Origin: Progne subis subis | Taxonomy: Eukaryota > Chordata > Aves > Passeriformes > Hirundinidae | Assembly (NCBI GenBank): GCA_022316685.1 | Contig: JAKJHU010000054.1 | Coordinates: 1,116,001-1,180,000 of the forward strand | Direction: 5' to 3' | DNA length: 64,000 nucleotides | In this document: positions 13,901 through 25,400 of the stretch, piece by piece | How the letters are laid out: every line of letters begins with the position of its first letter | Numbering within the stretch: position 1 is the stretch's first letter | Position numbers and translations under genes: made by a program | Notes under the pieces: model-generated | The model's input: the letters and a program-made list of their open reading frames with translations, nothing else | Told to the model about the DNA's origin: nothing | Databases searched by the model: none

Positions 13901-14935
13901 ATTTTAAAAGGTGCTAAATATCCCTTGAATACAATGCAGGTAGCCAGAAATAGCTGCCAAAGAGAGAGATCGACAGCTGATATAAATAGTAGTGACTCAT
14001 GGTGTAATGAGGATCCAGTTCAGGAGAACAAATCCCTATCAGTGGTTCAGACAAAGCCTCCTACAGCAAACACCTCCGAAGGAGCAGGCCTAGATACCTC
14101 CAGGGATTTGGAAACACAGAACTTGGGATAATACCTCTCAGGCAGAAAGCCCTTTGCATCAGCCCCCTGTCCAGGAAGCAGCCAGTGCTGTGGATAGCTT
14201 TGGTCTGTGGCCCAGGAGAGACGGATTTATGCAGAGCATAAGGAGACTCTCTCAGACAGATGTCAGAAAAAATCTCCCTGCATCAACTGTGCTGCTGCTG
14301 CTGCTGAAACCTGTCTGCCAAGAGTCCCTCCTTGAGGGCCTGAGAAACAAATAAATGTGCTTTAATTTCCTGAGGATTCTGTGCTTTCCTAGCAGAGCCC
14401 TGGGCCTCTCCACCCCTGGTTTGCAGACGGTGCCTGTCCTACACCTGCTGGCAATGGCACACAACCAGTTCACCTCTGGCACGCAGCCCTGACAGGATTT
14501 TTGCCAGTTCTATTTGGCTCTGCAATCTCATATAAAGTTCTCCAGCGTGTCCTACAGAGCCAGCAGTGTCCAAACCAAACATTCCCAGGGGACACAGCCC
14601 CTCAGCCTCATGACCCATGGGCAAAACCAAAGAAAGCAGAGTGAGATGAGGGAGGGATGGAGCTGCTCACCCTGAGCAGAAGCCTGCTCACATCCCTGGG
14701 ATGCCAGTTGCAATGGTGACTATCCTTTACCTTCCTTTTTCTCTCAGGCTCCCTGGAGCTGTCACTGGAGAAGATGCTCTTTGCATCCAGCATTTCCAGC
14801 CTCTGAAATTGCTTCCTGCCCTGTGTTGATGGGGAAGTCAATCCCAAAGGCAGAGCAAGCCTGAGAAATAAAGAAGTCTGACCCAGAACAGGCAGGTCAG
14901 CAGCTGGTTATTGCACAAGAAATGGCAGTCTCTCC
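8000..14935. other. Intergenic, no supported gene
   Basis: Short A-runs lie at about 8470 and 10965-10988. The largest open frames (153 and 189 codons, near 9.0-9.4 and 11.3-11.9 kb) read as random composition. A repeat-poor segment at about 12600-12840 contains ATCAAAGG (TCF/LEF-type) and GGTAATTAAATGG. Confidence 0.55.
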
Positions 14936-14939
14936 AACA

Positions 14940-15360
14940 CAGGGATGCTTTTTTTTCGACTGCTTTTAATTTTTTGCCCCTCCATATAATTCTCTAATAA
15001 TCACCCTATTAACAATGTTCCATTTGCCACAGAACTTGGGATATTAATCCTATTAGTTGGTACTAATCCTCTGCAAAACAAAATGGAAATATTTGCGCTC
15101 TCATTTTCTCAGGGTAACAAAATAAAAGGAGAGGAAGAGGTGGGGAGAAGGGAAGACAAAGATGCTTTCAGAGGTTTGCTGTTTTGTGAGTTAATTGAAT
15201 GGAACGGGGTCTCCTGTGGTCCCCATATAGAATTCCATTATCACGTAATGGGGAGTCACATCCAGCCTGTTGATAAGAGACAGCCTGTCAGATTAAGCAT
15301 TAACTATCATATTTGGAAACCATGCCGTTTTCTACCCATTGGGACATCCAAACACAATAC
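14940..15360 (+). promoter_or_regulatory. Candidate conserved non-coding segment with two TAATCC sites
   Basis: The segment is repeat-free and AT-balanced with many transcription-factor-like cores: AACAATG (SOX type) near 15011, TAATCC at 15045-15050 and 15064-15069 (OTX/PITX type), GTTAATTGAATGG and AGATTAAGCATTAAC further on. It has no open frame with splice support. Conservation cannot be tested here, so this is only a candidate. Confidence 0.25.
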
Positions 15361-15419
15361 CCCATTTCCCTTTCCTTCCCCCAACACCTTTTCCTTTCCT
15401 GCACACTAATTAAAGAGCA

Positions 15420-18048
15420 AGGGGCGGGGGAGACTGGTCCGTGCTGCTGAGCCCAAGATAAACTTTGCTGAGTAGGGAGGAAGAAATGAAGTGAGCATCC
15501 CAGAGAGCAGAGATCTTTCCTATAGGCTTTCATTTCTCCACCCACCCCCTCTCGTGCTGTATTTGTTCATATTTCTGTGCAGAATTACTGGCAGTTTCCA
15601 TCCTCCCCTGCTCCACAAGGTGTGACTGGCACCTACTGGAATGATCCTGGAAAGGCTGAGACTGAAAAGAAAAAAATAAACCTTTTCTCAGCTTAGTTTC
15701 ATCTCCGGCTTCACATTATTTTTCCCCTTCATCAGGCAAACAAGCAGCTCTGCAGACACAGCGACAGCACACGCTGGATTTGACACAGCTCCGTTTTTAA
15801 GCTGTTTTGTGGTAATTGGGAGAACCATCACAAGTCACTCGATTTCAGTCAGCCCGTAGGGAGGGAACAACAAGCACAGGTCCTGACAGAGGTTCCCATG
15901 GTCTGTGAGGCTGCTCCCTCTTCCCTTGTGTCTCAGCACCTAAAGGAAGCAGGAGCAAACATCGCTGCAGGTACATTATCCATCTCCAGTAGTTTCATCT
16001 CTCCTTTCCTCACATGCATTTTGCTGAGGAGGATTTCCTTACAGGATCTGTCCACCCTCTGTGATTTACATTTAGACCCCCAAGGCTGTTCTCCCATGAT
16101 TTTCCCCTAGCTTAAACTTATTCTTTGGCATCCCCCTCCAAAGTCCCTCTGGCCAAACTCAATTGAGCAGCAGCTTGGCTTCCCCCTGCCTCTCTCCCTG
16201 CTCCATCTGTCCTTGCTGGACTCCAGCCACACCACCAGCCTTGTCCACACTCCAGACCTTCAAGCTGGCTCATGTAGACCTCCAGCAAACCCAGCCACCA
16301 CTGCTGGTCTCCTGTGAGCCCTGGAGAACACGTCCTGAATCCTTCACTGCCCCATCGCCCACGAAAGCTGCTCTTTCTCAATGCTTCCCTCCTGGTTTTG
16401 CTCTGTGCATTTTACCATTAACTTCCCTACCCGGAGCAAAGAGCCACCCAGCTCAGAGACTGTCACACCAGAAGTCCCAAAATAGGCACCACAGGTTAAG
16501 CAAAGGCACACCGAACAGGGAAGTGAAATGGCTGCATGGCACAGCATGATTTAGAGAGAACAAGGGAGATTCAGAGGAGAGAAGCTGGAGGACAGAGCCA
16601 ATCCTGCAGACATGTAGCTGAACAAAGTGCAGCTGGAGGCTGGGAACATCTCATGGACTGGAGCTGCCTCCTTGAGAGGGATGAAGCATTATCAGGAGTG
16701 AGTCCTGTCTGTTTGCACTGCCTGCCCCCAGGGCTGCTAACCTGAGCAGGAATGACTCACACAAGCACTGAACCACCCCAACACGGGCAGCAGACACCTC
16801 CTGATTAGCAAATCTCATCCTCCCCCTCCAAACCTCTCCATCAGAGAGCTCTGGGTTTGAGAAGCAGTGGCTTCTCAGCACCAAGAGCCAGCGTTGCCAG
16901 ACCCTGCTGACTCCGGGAGTATTCAAGCAGTGCTCTGTCCTCGGGAGCTGCCTGACAAACACAGAGTTCAGCACGTCCTAATTGCTCTGGGCTGCACAAA
17001 CAAACAAACAGCCCTTTGCACAACAGCTCTCAGGAGAGGCCTCAGGGATGAGGCGGGCTAGGATGTTCCTCTCCAGCTCCCAGACTGATCGGCTCCCAGC
17101 TGGAAGGAACAAGGTGAGAGCGGTGTGGAGATGCTCAGCAGGCTGCCCTCGGCGTGCGTGTCTGGGGCTGGCTGAAGGACATAGAGATTCCTCCTTCCAG
17201 CAGAGCTCCAAGGTGCCCTGTTGCCCTCAGAAACACTCTGAATAATGACCAGGAGTGGCAGAGAAAAAGGAGCTCCTGAGGCAAGCTTGGAAGGGCTGTC
17301 GGAGTGAAATTCCTCTGGATTTGGGGGTAAAACTGGAGTTGATTCCCCACTCAGCCGGACTGACTGATGGCAGCCACAGCCTCTGATGGGAACTGGGACA
17401 AAGAGAGAGATCGGGTCCAGGGGAGGATGTAAGGGTTCAGCCATCAGCCAGCTCATTGCCTGGCAGCAATTCACAGCCTGGTTCTGAAATCAATTCAGGC
17501 TGGGAGCACTCAGCAGCCACACTCAGCCAGGTCTGTCATTTACTGTAATTCTGAGCTGCTAGATGACTTTCTCTGGGTTTTCCAAGAGGAACAGTTAGTC
17601 ACTGGTGAGTTACTCCCCTTTGTAGGCTCTGTTTTCTGTTTTTCCCTTTCCTAATTGTCACCCCAACTTCCTTTCCACTCCTGGAGACCAGAGAGTGCTG
17701 TTCCAGCCTCCCATCAGTGCCTGTGCTGCCTCAGTGCTGTCAGTCTGTGAGAAGAGAGGTTTTGCTGGGTTTTAGGGTTCCATTTCCTCTCCAGCTTCAT
17801 GGATAACCTTCCTTAACCCCTTTCTGAAGAGGAGCCAGCTCTACTGATGCTTCCATGAACAACTATATCCCAGTCACCACAGGGATTTTTGCAAGATCCA
17901 CAGTCCATAGATCCAGCCAAAGAGGATCAAATACTTTGAGCATTCAGTGGCTTGGATTATCTCCTCGCCTGTGCTGGACAGCCCACACGGGGAGACACCT
18001 GTGGGCAGCACATACAAAGAGCTGCAAAAGGCCTAAGATAGATTGGAT
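15420..18048. other. Intergenic, no supported gene
   Basis: G/C-patterned sequence with overlapping short frames on both strands; none resembles a known protein. Confidence 0.55.
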
Positions 18049-18164
18049 GGGACAGTGACATTCCTTTTCCTGGGACAGGGACATTGCCTTTCCTGGAACA
18101 GTGACATTCCCTTTCCTGGGACAGGGACATTCCCTTTCCTGGGACAGTGGCATTCCCTTTCATG
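18049..18164 (+). repeat. 23-bp minisatellite, five units
   Basis: The motif GGGACAG (GGAACAG in one copy) recurs at 18049, 18072, 18095, 18118 and 18141, exactly 23 bases apart. Each is followed by a CATTCCCTTTCCT-like half. Units differ by one to three substitutions. No coding role is apparent. Confidence 0.95.
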
Positions 18165-19392
18165 GTCCACATTAGGAATTTATGGCTCCACATGCCAATA
18201 CAAGGCAGAAGATGATGTTTTATTCTCCTAAGAACAGAAGACTTTGCAACCAACCACAAGCTCTGAGCTGTGACTCTCGTTGCTCTGAAGATACCACTTT
18301 GTGTAGCTTTCAGGAAGGAGAATCAGCCTGCCAGAAAACTCTCGCTGGGTTTCTCACTGCTACAAATGGCTTGGGAAAGAAAAATGTTGACCTTTTTCAT
18401 CCTGAGTGGGTCAAGGGAGCAGTGGCTGGGGTGATGGATGGTTGACTGTAATTCCTGCCTGCTCATTTAATCAGTGAGAGCAGGCAGCAGCCCGAGCATG
18501 CTCAAAAGAGAGAGCAGCAGGCAGGGGTGGAAATCCCAGCGGCTCTGCAGAGCAGGGAGGTGTGAAGGGGACAGGGGAGTGAGAGTTCTCATACCAGGCA
18601 AGGAACCTGGGGCTTTTCCTTGGGTGAAAAGCTAAAATCCAGCCTGCTGGCTGTGCCATTCCAGAGACTGCAGCCCCCAGAGCCACATCAAGCACAGCAT
18701 GTGCTGCATCCTGCCTGCCACGGGCAGCTGCCTGTTGCAAATGGAGAGGGGCACTCAGGCATGGAGGGGAAAGGAGGGGTCCAGCCCTACTCAAAGCTGC
18801 TTTTGCAGCCTCTCAACATGAAAGCCAAATAAATCTGCTCTTAAGGGAGCCTCCCATCCATCAACAGCTACACACACACAGAGTTCAAGGCCAGAATAGA
18901 CCACAGGGTCTGATCTGCCTGAAAGAGGATGGCGAGGAAAATTTCTCTGTTTCCTCATCCCAGCAGCAAGCCCTAAACACAAGAGCACCCAAAGTCTGCC
19001 CCTCAGCTCGGCACCACGTAGCCATGGGAGCATTTCCACATCGAAATGTGCTGTGGTGTGTGGGGTTCTTCACAACATCCCCGGAGCTGGCACCAACCTC
19101 AGCCCCGCAGTGGGTCAAAATCCCCAAATTACAGATTACAGAGCGTTGTGTAGCCATGGAGGTGAAAACAGGAGAGGCCAAAATGGCCCTCCAGCATTTC
19201 TGGGCCCCCGCGCAGCCAAAAGCGAGGCAGCTCTGCGGCTGCTGGAGCAGGGGAGCGGCAGGACTGAACACGGGCAGGCTGCTCCGAGAGGCAAGGACGC
19301 ATTGCGAACCCGGTGTAGCTCGGAATGCCCACGGTTGGTGTAGCAGGAGTACCCTCTAGTGGGAGAACAGCCCGCAGAAAGCCTGTCAGACC

Positions 19393-19395
<3 letters not shown>

Positions 19396-19436
<41 letters not shown>
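19396..19436 (+). repeat. AC dinucleotide microsatellite
   Basis: About 20 uninterrupted AC units. The Cys-Val repeats on the opposite strand are artefacts of it. Confidence 0.95.
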
Positions 19437-19438
<2 letters not shown>

Positions 19439-19439
19439 C

Positions 19440-22400
19440 AGGGGGTTTAGAGCTAAAGAAAAACTGCATTGAAAGTAACCATAAAAATGGGCTGGAAGAC
19501 AGAGGGAAACTGAGTATCTCGGGGAAATAAAGCCATAAAGTCTGATTATCACTTGCGGTACTATTTTTTACTTTTCCAAGAAAGCCATTTAAGACCTGCT
19601 TTTTCAAGTATATCCATGCAGGGAGAGCTCTGGGCTGGAAAGCAGACAGGAGTGTGATCATATTCATGAAGCCAGGCCAAGACTGTTTAAATACCCAAAG
19701 GTCACAGCAAAGCCTAGGGCTGCGTGTCTTAATCCTGCTCACTGCCTGAAAGCTTCTGGGCGTGGAAGGAGTCTCTGTGCTCATGGCACAGGACCAACAC
19801 ATTTCCCCAGGACATCAGAGCTGGTGAAGTCGTTTTGCTTTGGCTCGTGGATGAAAGATTTTGCTGTTAGAGGAAGGGGGGAAGCTGGGCAAAGACTGCT
19901 GTGTTGGACATAAAGGATGCAGAGGATGCTGCGCTCTGTATCCAGATGGGATCAATATGCTCTCCCCATTGCCCTGCTCTGAGATCACACCGATGCTGCC
20001 TTGACAGGTGCAGCATTAGAACCTCAATAGAGTGGAATTATGTGGTTCCTTGGGGGTTCTTCCCATGCAGAAGCCTATCTAACCTGAATGTTTTATATAT
20101 CTATCTCTATATATATCCCTTCATCCACTATTGAAATGCACCTATCCTTAGGGACATCTTTGAGGTGTCTAAGGCTCCAACCCTTCTGATTTGGGCAGAG
20201 AAAAATACAGTAGGGGAGCCTAAGCCTTTTTTTTTTTTTCAGATTAAATATCTAAGCATCGTTTCCTGCAAAGCAGCAGTTGTAAAGGAGTGAGTGGATT
20301 TAAAGAAACATGGTCCACTTTTACAGCCAGGGGTAGGAACGGAATTGAAACCAACCGTGCCAGACTCGAGGTGGTTGTTCCTACAGAGATGATCCAAATT
20401 CAGCGTCTCACAGGAATCTGTGCCAGCGTTCACACCATGAGGTTGAACCAGGAGGGAGAGCTGGCACGGGGAAGTGTCACAGATCATGTCAGAAATGATG
20501 GGGGGGTGACAGGCACAGGGAAGGGATGGGTTAAGCCCAGCACCCCTCCTGGGAGATGGCACAGTCATCCCTCTGTACGATGTGTCATGTCCAACCCACA
20601 AGTTGCCTCCTTTCTTCCAGCTCCAGTTCCTGTCAGCAGGTTTGGCTGGGGGCTCAGAGTCCTCATTTCTGGCTGTAAGTTATCAAATTCCCCTTTGACC
20701 TTCCTCTCGCAGTGACTCCTCCCAAAGAGGAAAAGCCCCTCAGCAGAGCTCAGCATCCACTGAGCTGCTCCAGTCCCCAGGGACTGCCCCAGCAAGGCAC
20801 GGCACAAAAATCAGAGCATCACAGAAAGATGCCAGTCCCAGGCACTGATCCCACCCCGGATCCTGCTTATTTCACTGGGAAGCCTCCTGGAAAAGATATT
20901 TACTCACCCTAGAGAAGGGAGGAGCCTGGCCCAAGGTGACTGGGCTGCAGGACTGGACCAGAGCCCAGAGCTCTCCCAGAGGTTTTCTGAGAGACAGAGG
21001 GAGGGAGGAGGTTTTGGCTCTTTGGAGGGTTACTCTGCCTTCCAGAGCAGAAGGCTGTGAATTCCCATTCCCACACTGCAGGCTCAGTTAAAGTGACAGA
21101 TGACTGGATGTGTGCATAAGCCTCCATCACTGGAGAAAGGGTAGTGCAGATGATTTCTTGGAGAGAAAGGATTAAAAAAAGAAGAGAGAGTAATTTGGAG
21201 CAAATGAGGAAAAAAAGGGGAAGAGATTCTCTAGATACATAACGTGCCACTGCAGAAGCAGGGACATGCCTAGGGAAATTTTTAAAAAGTTTTTAGAAAA
21301 AAGCAAAGCTAAAAAAGAAAAAGGATCCTATTAAGATTAATGCTTTCTGGCTTTCCATCTCCCTCCAGCATGGCTCTTCCATTTCCATAAACCCATTATC
21401 CTCACTGCTGTTTCACTTAATTGGAAAATGTCTATTGCAACCTAGCATGTTTCAAGACAAACCTTGGATGTATATATAACAGGCACTTAAAAGCTTTCAA
21501 ATATTTCAAATTTGCTTAACACAATTACGTGAACAAAAAGCCTGTGGGACTTTTTCTTTCTAGAAAACAAAAAACACCAAAAAGAAAAAAAACCCACTCA
21601 AACCCCACAATAGTCATAAAGCATGTGTTCACAGGGCTAGAAACACCATTACATTTATCCTGATCAGCATTCCCTAAGCTTTTATGTGCACAAAGTTATT
21701 GCCAGCGTAGGGAAGAGGGGAGAGTAGGAAATGCCAGTCAATGATTTGGCTGCTGAAAGTCAGGGAAGCGAAACGAGGAGATTTGTTTCACTGCAGTGAC
21801 AGCCATCAAACAGAGACAGCATGTGCCAGGTGCCCTTGGAGCTGCATCCTCCTGGGAAAACCCTGGGATGAGCTTGGGGAGGGCAGGAGGGAGCAGGGCA
21901 GTGCTCCCAAGTGGAGCTACCTGAGAGGAATTGGGATTTCCTGGTGTTTTCTGGCAGTTCTACAACAGAAGAAGCAGATGAGCTCCTTTCTTCCACTCTC
22001 CTTCCTGTCCTCACTGACCTCTCCCAGAGCGCTGCTCAGGGCATCAGGACACATGATACAGATTCAGACGTGGGAGCTGGCAGACCAGGAGCTGGAATTT
22101 ATCACCAGCTGGCCACAGGACAGCAGCTGTGGAAAGCAAGGCAGGAACAAGATAAAGTTTTCTCCCCGGTAAGTGGTGGCTCTAGTGATTTTTAGCTGGA
22201 AAGGAGCTGAGCCCTTGTGTGCACCTAAGCATGTAACAAGTCTACAGGCTCCTTTAGAGAATAATGGCTGATTTTTCCATTTTCACACATCCCAGTTCTC
22301 CTCTTAGCTGGATTAGCTTGACAATGAATAAACTTGAACCCTGCAGTACTCAAGGTAAGTGCCAGCCCTGGCTCTGAGAGGATGTGCTAGAGAACAAGTC

Positions 22401-25400
22401 TCTCAAATATTTGCTCTGCTCTCCCCAGCATGTCTTGGCTGCTGTCCACACACATTATTGTCCCTCTGACCTGCCCACTGTGTAATGACATCACACCACT
22501 CCAAAATAGGAGATTTCCTCTTGCTGTCTGTGCAGCTGGCTCTGCCCAGCCATGCCTGTGAAGAGAATGCCAGAAACATATTCCATCTGCAAGAAATGCA
22601 GGAAATCCCTTGATGGGGCTTCTGAATGCATCAAGAGACCTGCCAGGGGTATTCCTGCCCCTTCAGCTTCAGCCTGCCTGTTATGGCAAGAGCTGAACAT
22701 GCCAGGATTTTATCAAGTCCAGCATTCTCCTTCCTCATCCCCATCACCAACACCTTTCCTTGGAGCTGCCTTGGTGTTTCTGGAGCAGTGCTGAGAGCAG
22801 ATGATCCCCAGCACGGGCTGAAGGCAGAGCTGAACCTTTAGCACAGCAGGAACTGAGCTGTGCCCAGCTGGGCTGGGCTCTGTGTCCTCAGAGGGACATT
22901 CCCTGGGGTGCGGGCTGAGGCTGCTCCTCTTCCAGCACTGCTTAACAGGCACTAATCCTGCCTGGAGGAAGTGCCCCAGCTGCAGAATGGGCTTGGAAAT
23001 TCATGAGGAACCTGCACTGGTGGAAGTGCTGCTGATGGTGGGTTGCACAGAAGCCTCCAAACAGCTCCTGGCCATGGGAGGTGGCTCCTGTTGGGTTTGT
23101 GAGTGGAACGGCCACAACCTCGGGCTGGTCCCATTGCAGGTGTGTGACAGCTGTGAGGTAGGGAGGTGGCACCCACAGCAGGCTGACCTGAGAACCACTC
23201 TGCTGCAAGGGAACAAGCAATGGCAGCGCTCTCTGAGGTAACTCCTGGATGTAGCAGCAGCTAAAGTCCAGCTTTGTGTGGCACATCTGGCTGCTAGAGC
23301 TTAAAAAAGCCAGTCTGTGCTGAAGTCCAGGTGTGAGGGGATGTGCAGCCCTAAAGCAGCTGTGGAACATTAGCAAGGGCTGAGCACCAAAGGGGAGAGC
23401 CAGGGAAAAAATGAAATAAAGATTCCTGCCAGCCAGGCAAGGGAGAGCCAACTCAGAGAGCTTCCCATAAACCAAAGAGTGATGACACAGTGGGAGAGAT
23501 ATTTAGCTTGTTTTCCTGACAAGCACGATTTGACTCCAATGGCTCCTCACCTGTTCTGTCTCTGTTGCCTCCTCCATAAAGACACTAAATCAACTGTAGA
23601 AGCAGCTTTTTGAACTACCAATATGAGTCCATATTCCATGCTGCTGAGTGGCTTGGATGCAAGTGGTACTGAAAGCCCTGATAACTTATCTGTAAAGGGA
23701 ACAAGGCTCCTGAAAGACCCTCACTTCTGCTGTGGAATAAGAACAAAAGACAATAAAGACACAGGAAAAAAGTCTCTTTTATTTTATTGGTAATTCATGC
23801 AGGTAAGAAGAAGAGGCCAGGTTGTCTCAATGGCTATCCAAAAGCCAGGAAGGGAGATTTAAAGAGCAGCAAATCAGCAGAAAACAAACAGAAATATCTC
23901 CCTACAGTTTACTGTTTCCTTCCCCCTACACTGAAGTTCTGCTTGCTCAAGAGACAGATTAATTGTGCAGCACAAATGTCCAGACAGTGCAATTTATGTT
24001 TCAAGACAGAGGCCAGGGATAAAAGGTCACAGTGCCAAGCAAAATGGCACGGTCTGGTCATGTGGGAGTGCGAGGAGTGAGCAGGAAGAAACTGAAATTT
24101 TGGAGCAGAAGCAAAGAAAGCAGCAACTTAACTGGCATCTGAATTTGCAGCAGAAGTGTTTTGCAGGGCAACTAATTTCCTCATTTAGCTCTCTCTTAGT
24201 CATATCTTCACTTCTGCTAGTTTCAAAATCACTGCTGGCCCATCTAAGTGGCTTTCATACATCTGCTATTCCAGACCCAAACATAACTGGGTTTTTTTCA
24301 AGGCCAGCACTACATTTCTCTGAGGAAGAGATCATGTCATGTCCCCAGAACAGCTGGGGAGCTTTACAGCTCTGTCCAGGCAGAGGACGCCGATCTGCCT
24401 CGCTGCTGCCTGGGGCTTCTGGGTGATGGAAGGCAGTGGTGTTATCTCAGTGGTTTTGCTCTGAACCTGCTGGCCCATCACTCTGACAGAACAGCAGCCC
24501 CAGGGCTGCTCTTCCCTTCCCAAGCCCTCCTCTGCATCCAAACACAATTTCCCAACACGATTTCCTCCTTCCCCATCTTCACAGGAAGAAGAAAAAAAAA
24601 TGCTGCTTTGCTTTCTCCAGTGGCGGAGGCTGCCCCTGATGAAGCAGCACTGTTATTACAGGAATGGACTGTTAACAGCATTTGAGCATTTCTTAGTAAT
24701 GAGGGCAGGGAGAGGGGAGAGGGAAGTAATCAAAATCCACGCACCAGATGGGCTATTCCAGAGGCATTTTTCTCCCCAAGCACCTGTGAAGGACATTGGC
24801 TTTCAGCAGGCACACTTTTTGTAATGAAGCGAAACCCACAGAGCACGGTGGGACAATTTGTATCGGCTCCCTGGCAGGAGGAGAGAGGGAAAGGCATTGT
24901 CCTCAGAGGAGTTTTCTGGCACTAAAGGAATTCTGCCCTGCCTGCAGGGGAGGCCCATTTCTCTACCTATTGCCATCACAAGCAGAGGTTGATCCAGTCT
25001 CCACAAGCTTGTCCATCCTTTCTCAGCTACAGACTAACAACGAAGGGGACTGGGAACAGATGGAAAAGCTCGAGGCAGCTGTAGCGCCAGAGTCACGCTG
25101 AGGGGCAGAGAAGCCAGAACTTGTCCCCAGCCCTCACACCGTGACATTCACTGCTCATTCTGCAGTAGTGAAACACATCTTTGGACGGGAGACAACTCTC
25201 CTGCACTTCGCAGAAAGTGCACTTCACTCCAAAGTGCCAAACACGGCCCAGAGTGGAGCCCTCTCCACGTCTCCAGGGAGCCCAGGCACTCTCTGGCAAA
25301 GCCATGGCTTCAGTCATTGCCTGCCCTGTGCAGGAGCTGCTTCCTACAGGGAGAAAGGATGTCAGGATAGCACCGGATACCTCTGCACCAATGAAGTTTG

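Noticed and set aside
19129..19802. Cys-Val repeat proteins on the - strand
   Set aside because: They translate the CA dinucleotide tract.
22552..22794. An 80-codon frame with CKKC and further cysteines, possibly a zinc finger
   Set aside because: The cysteine spacing does not continue into a known finger, there is no supporting exon nearby and the opposite strand is equally open.
22882..23475. Overlapping 119- and 177-codon frames on both strands
   Set aside because: Neither has domains or plausible splice partners, and both strands being open points to composition effects.
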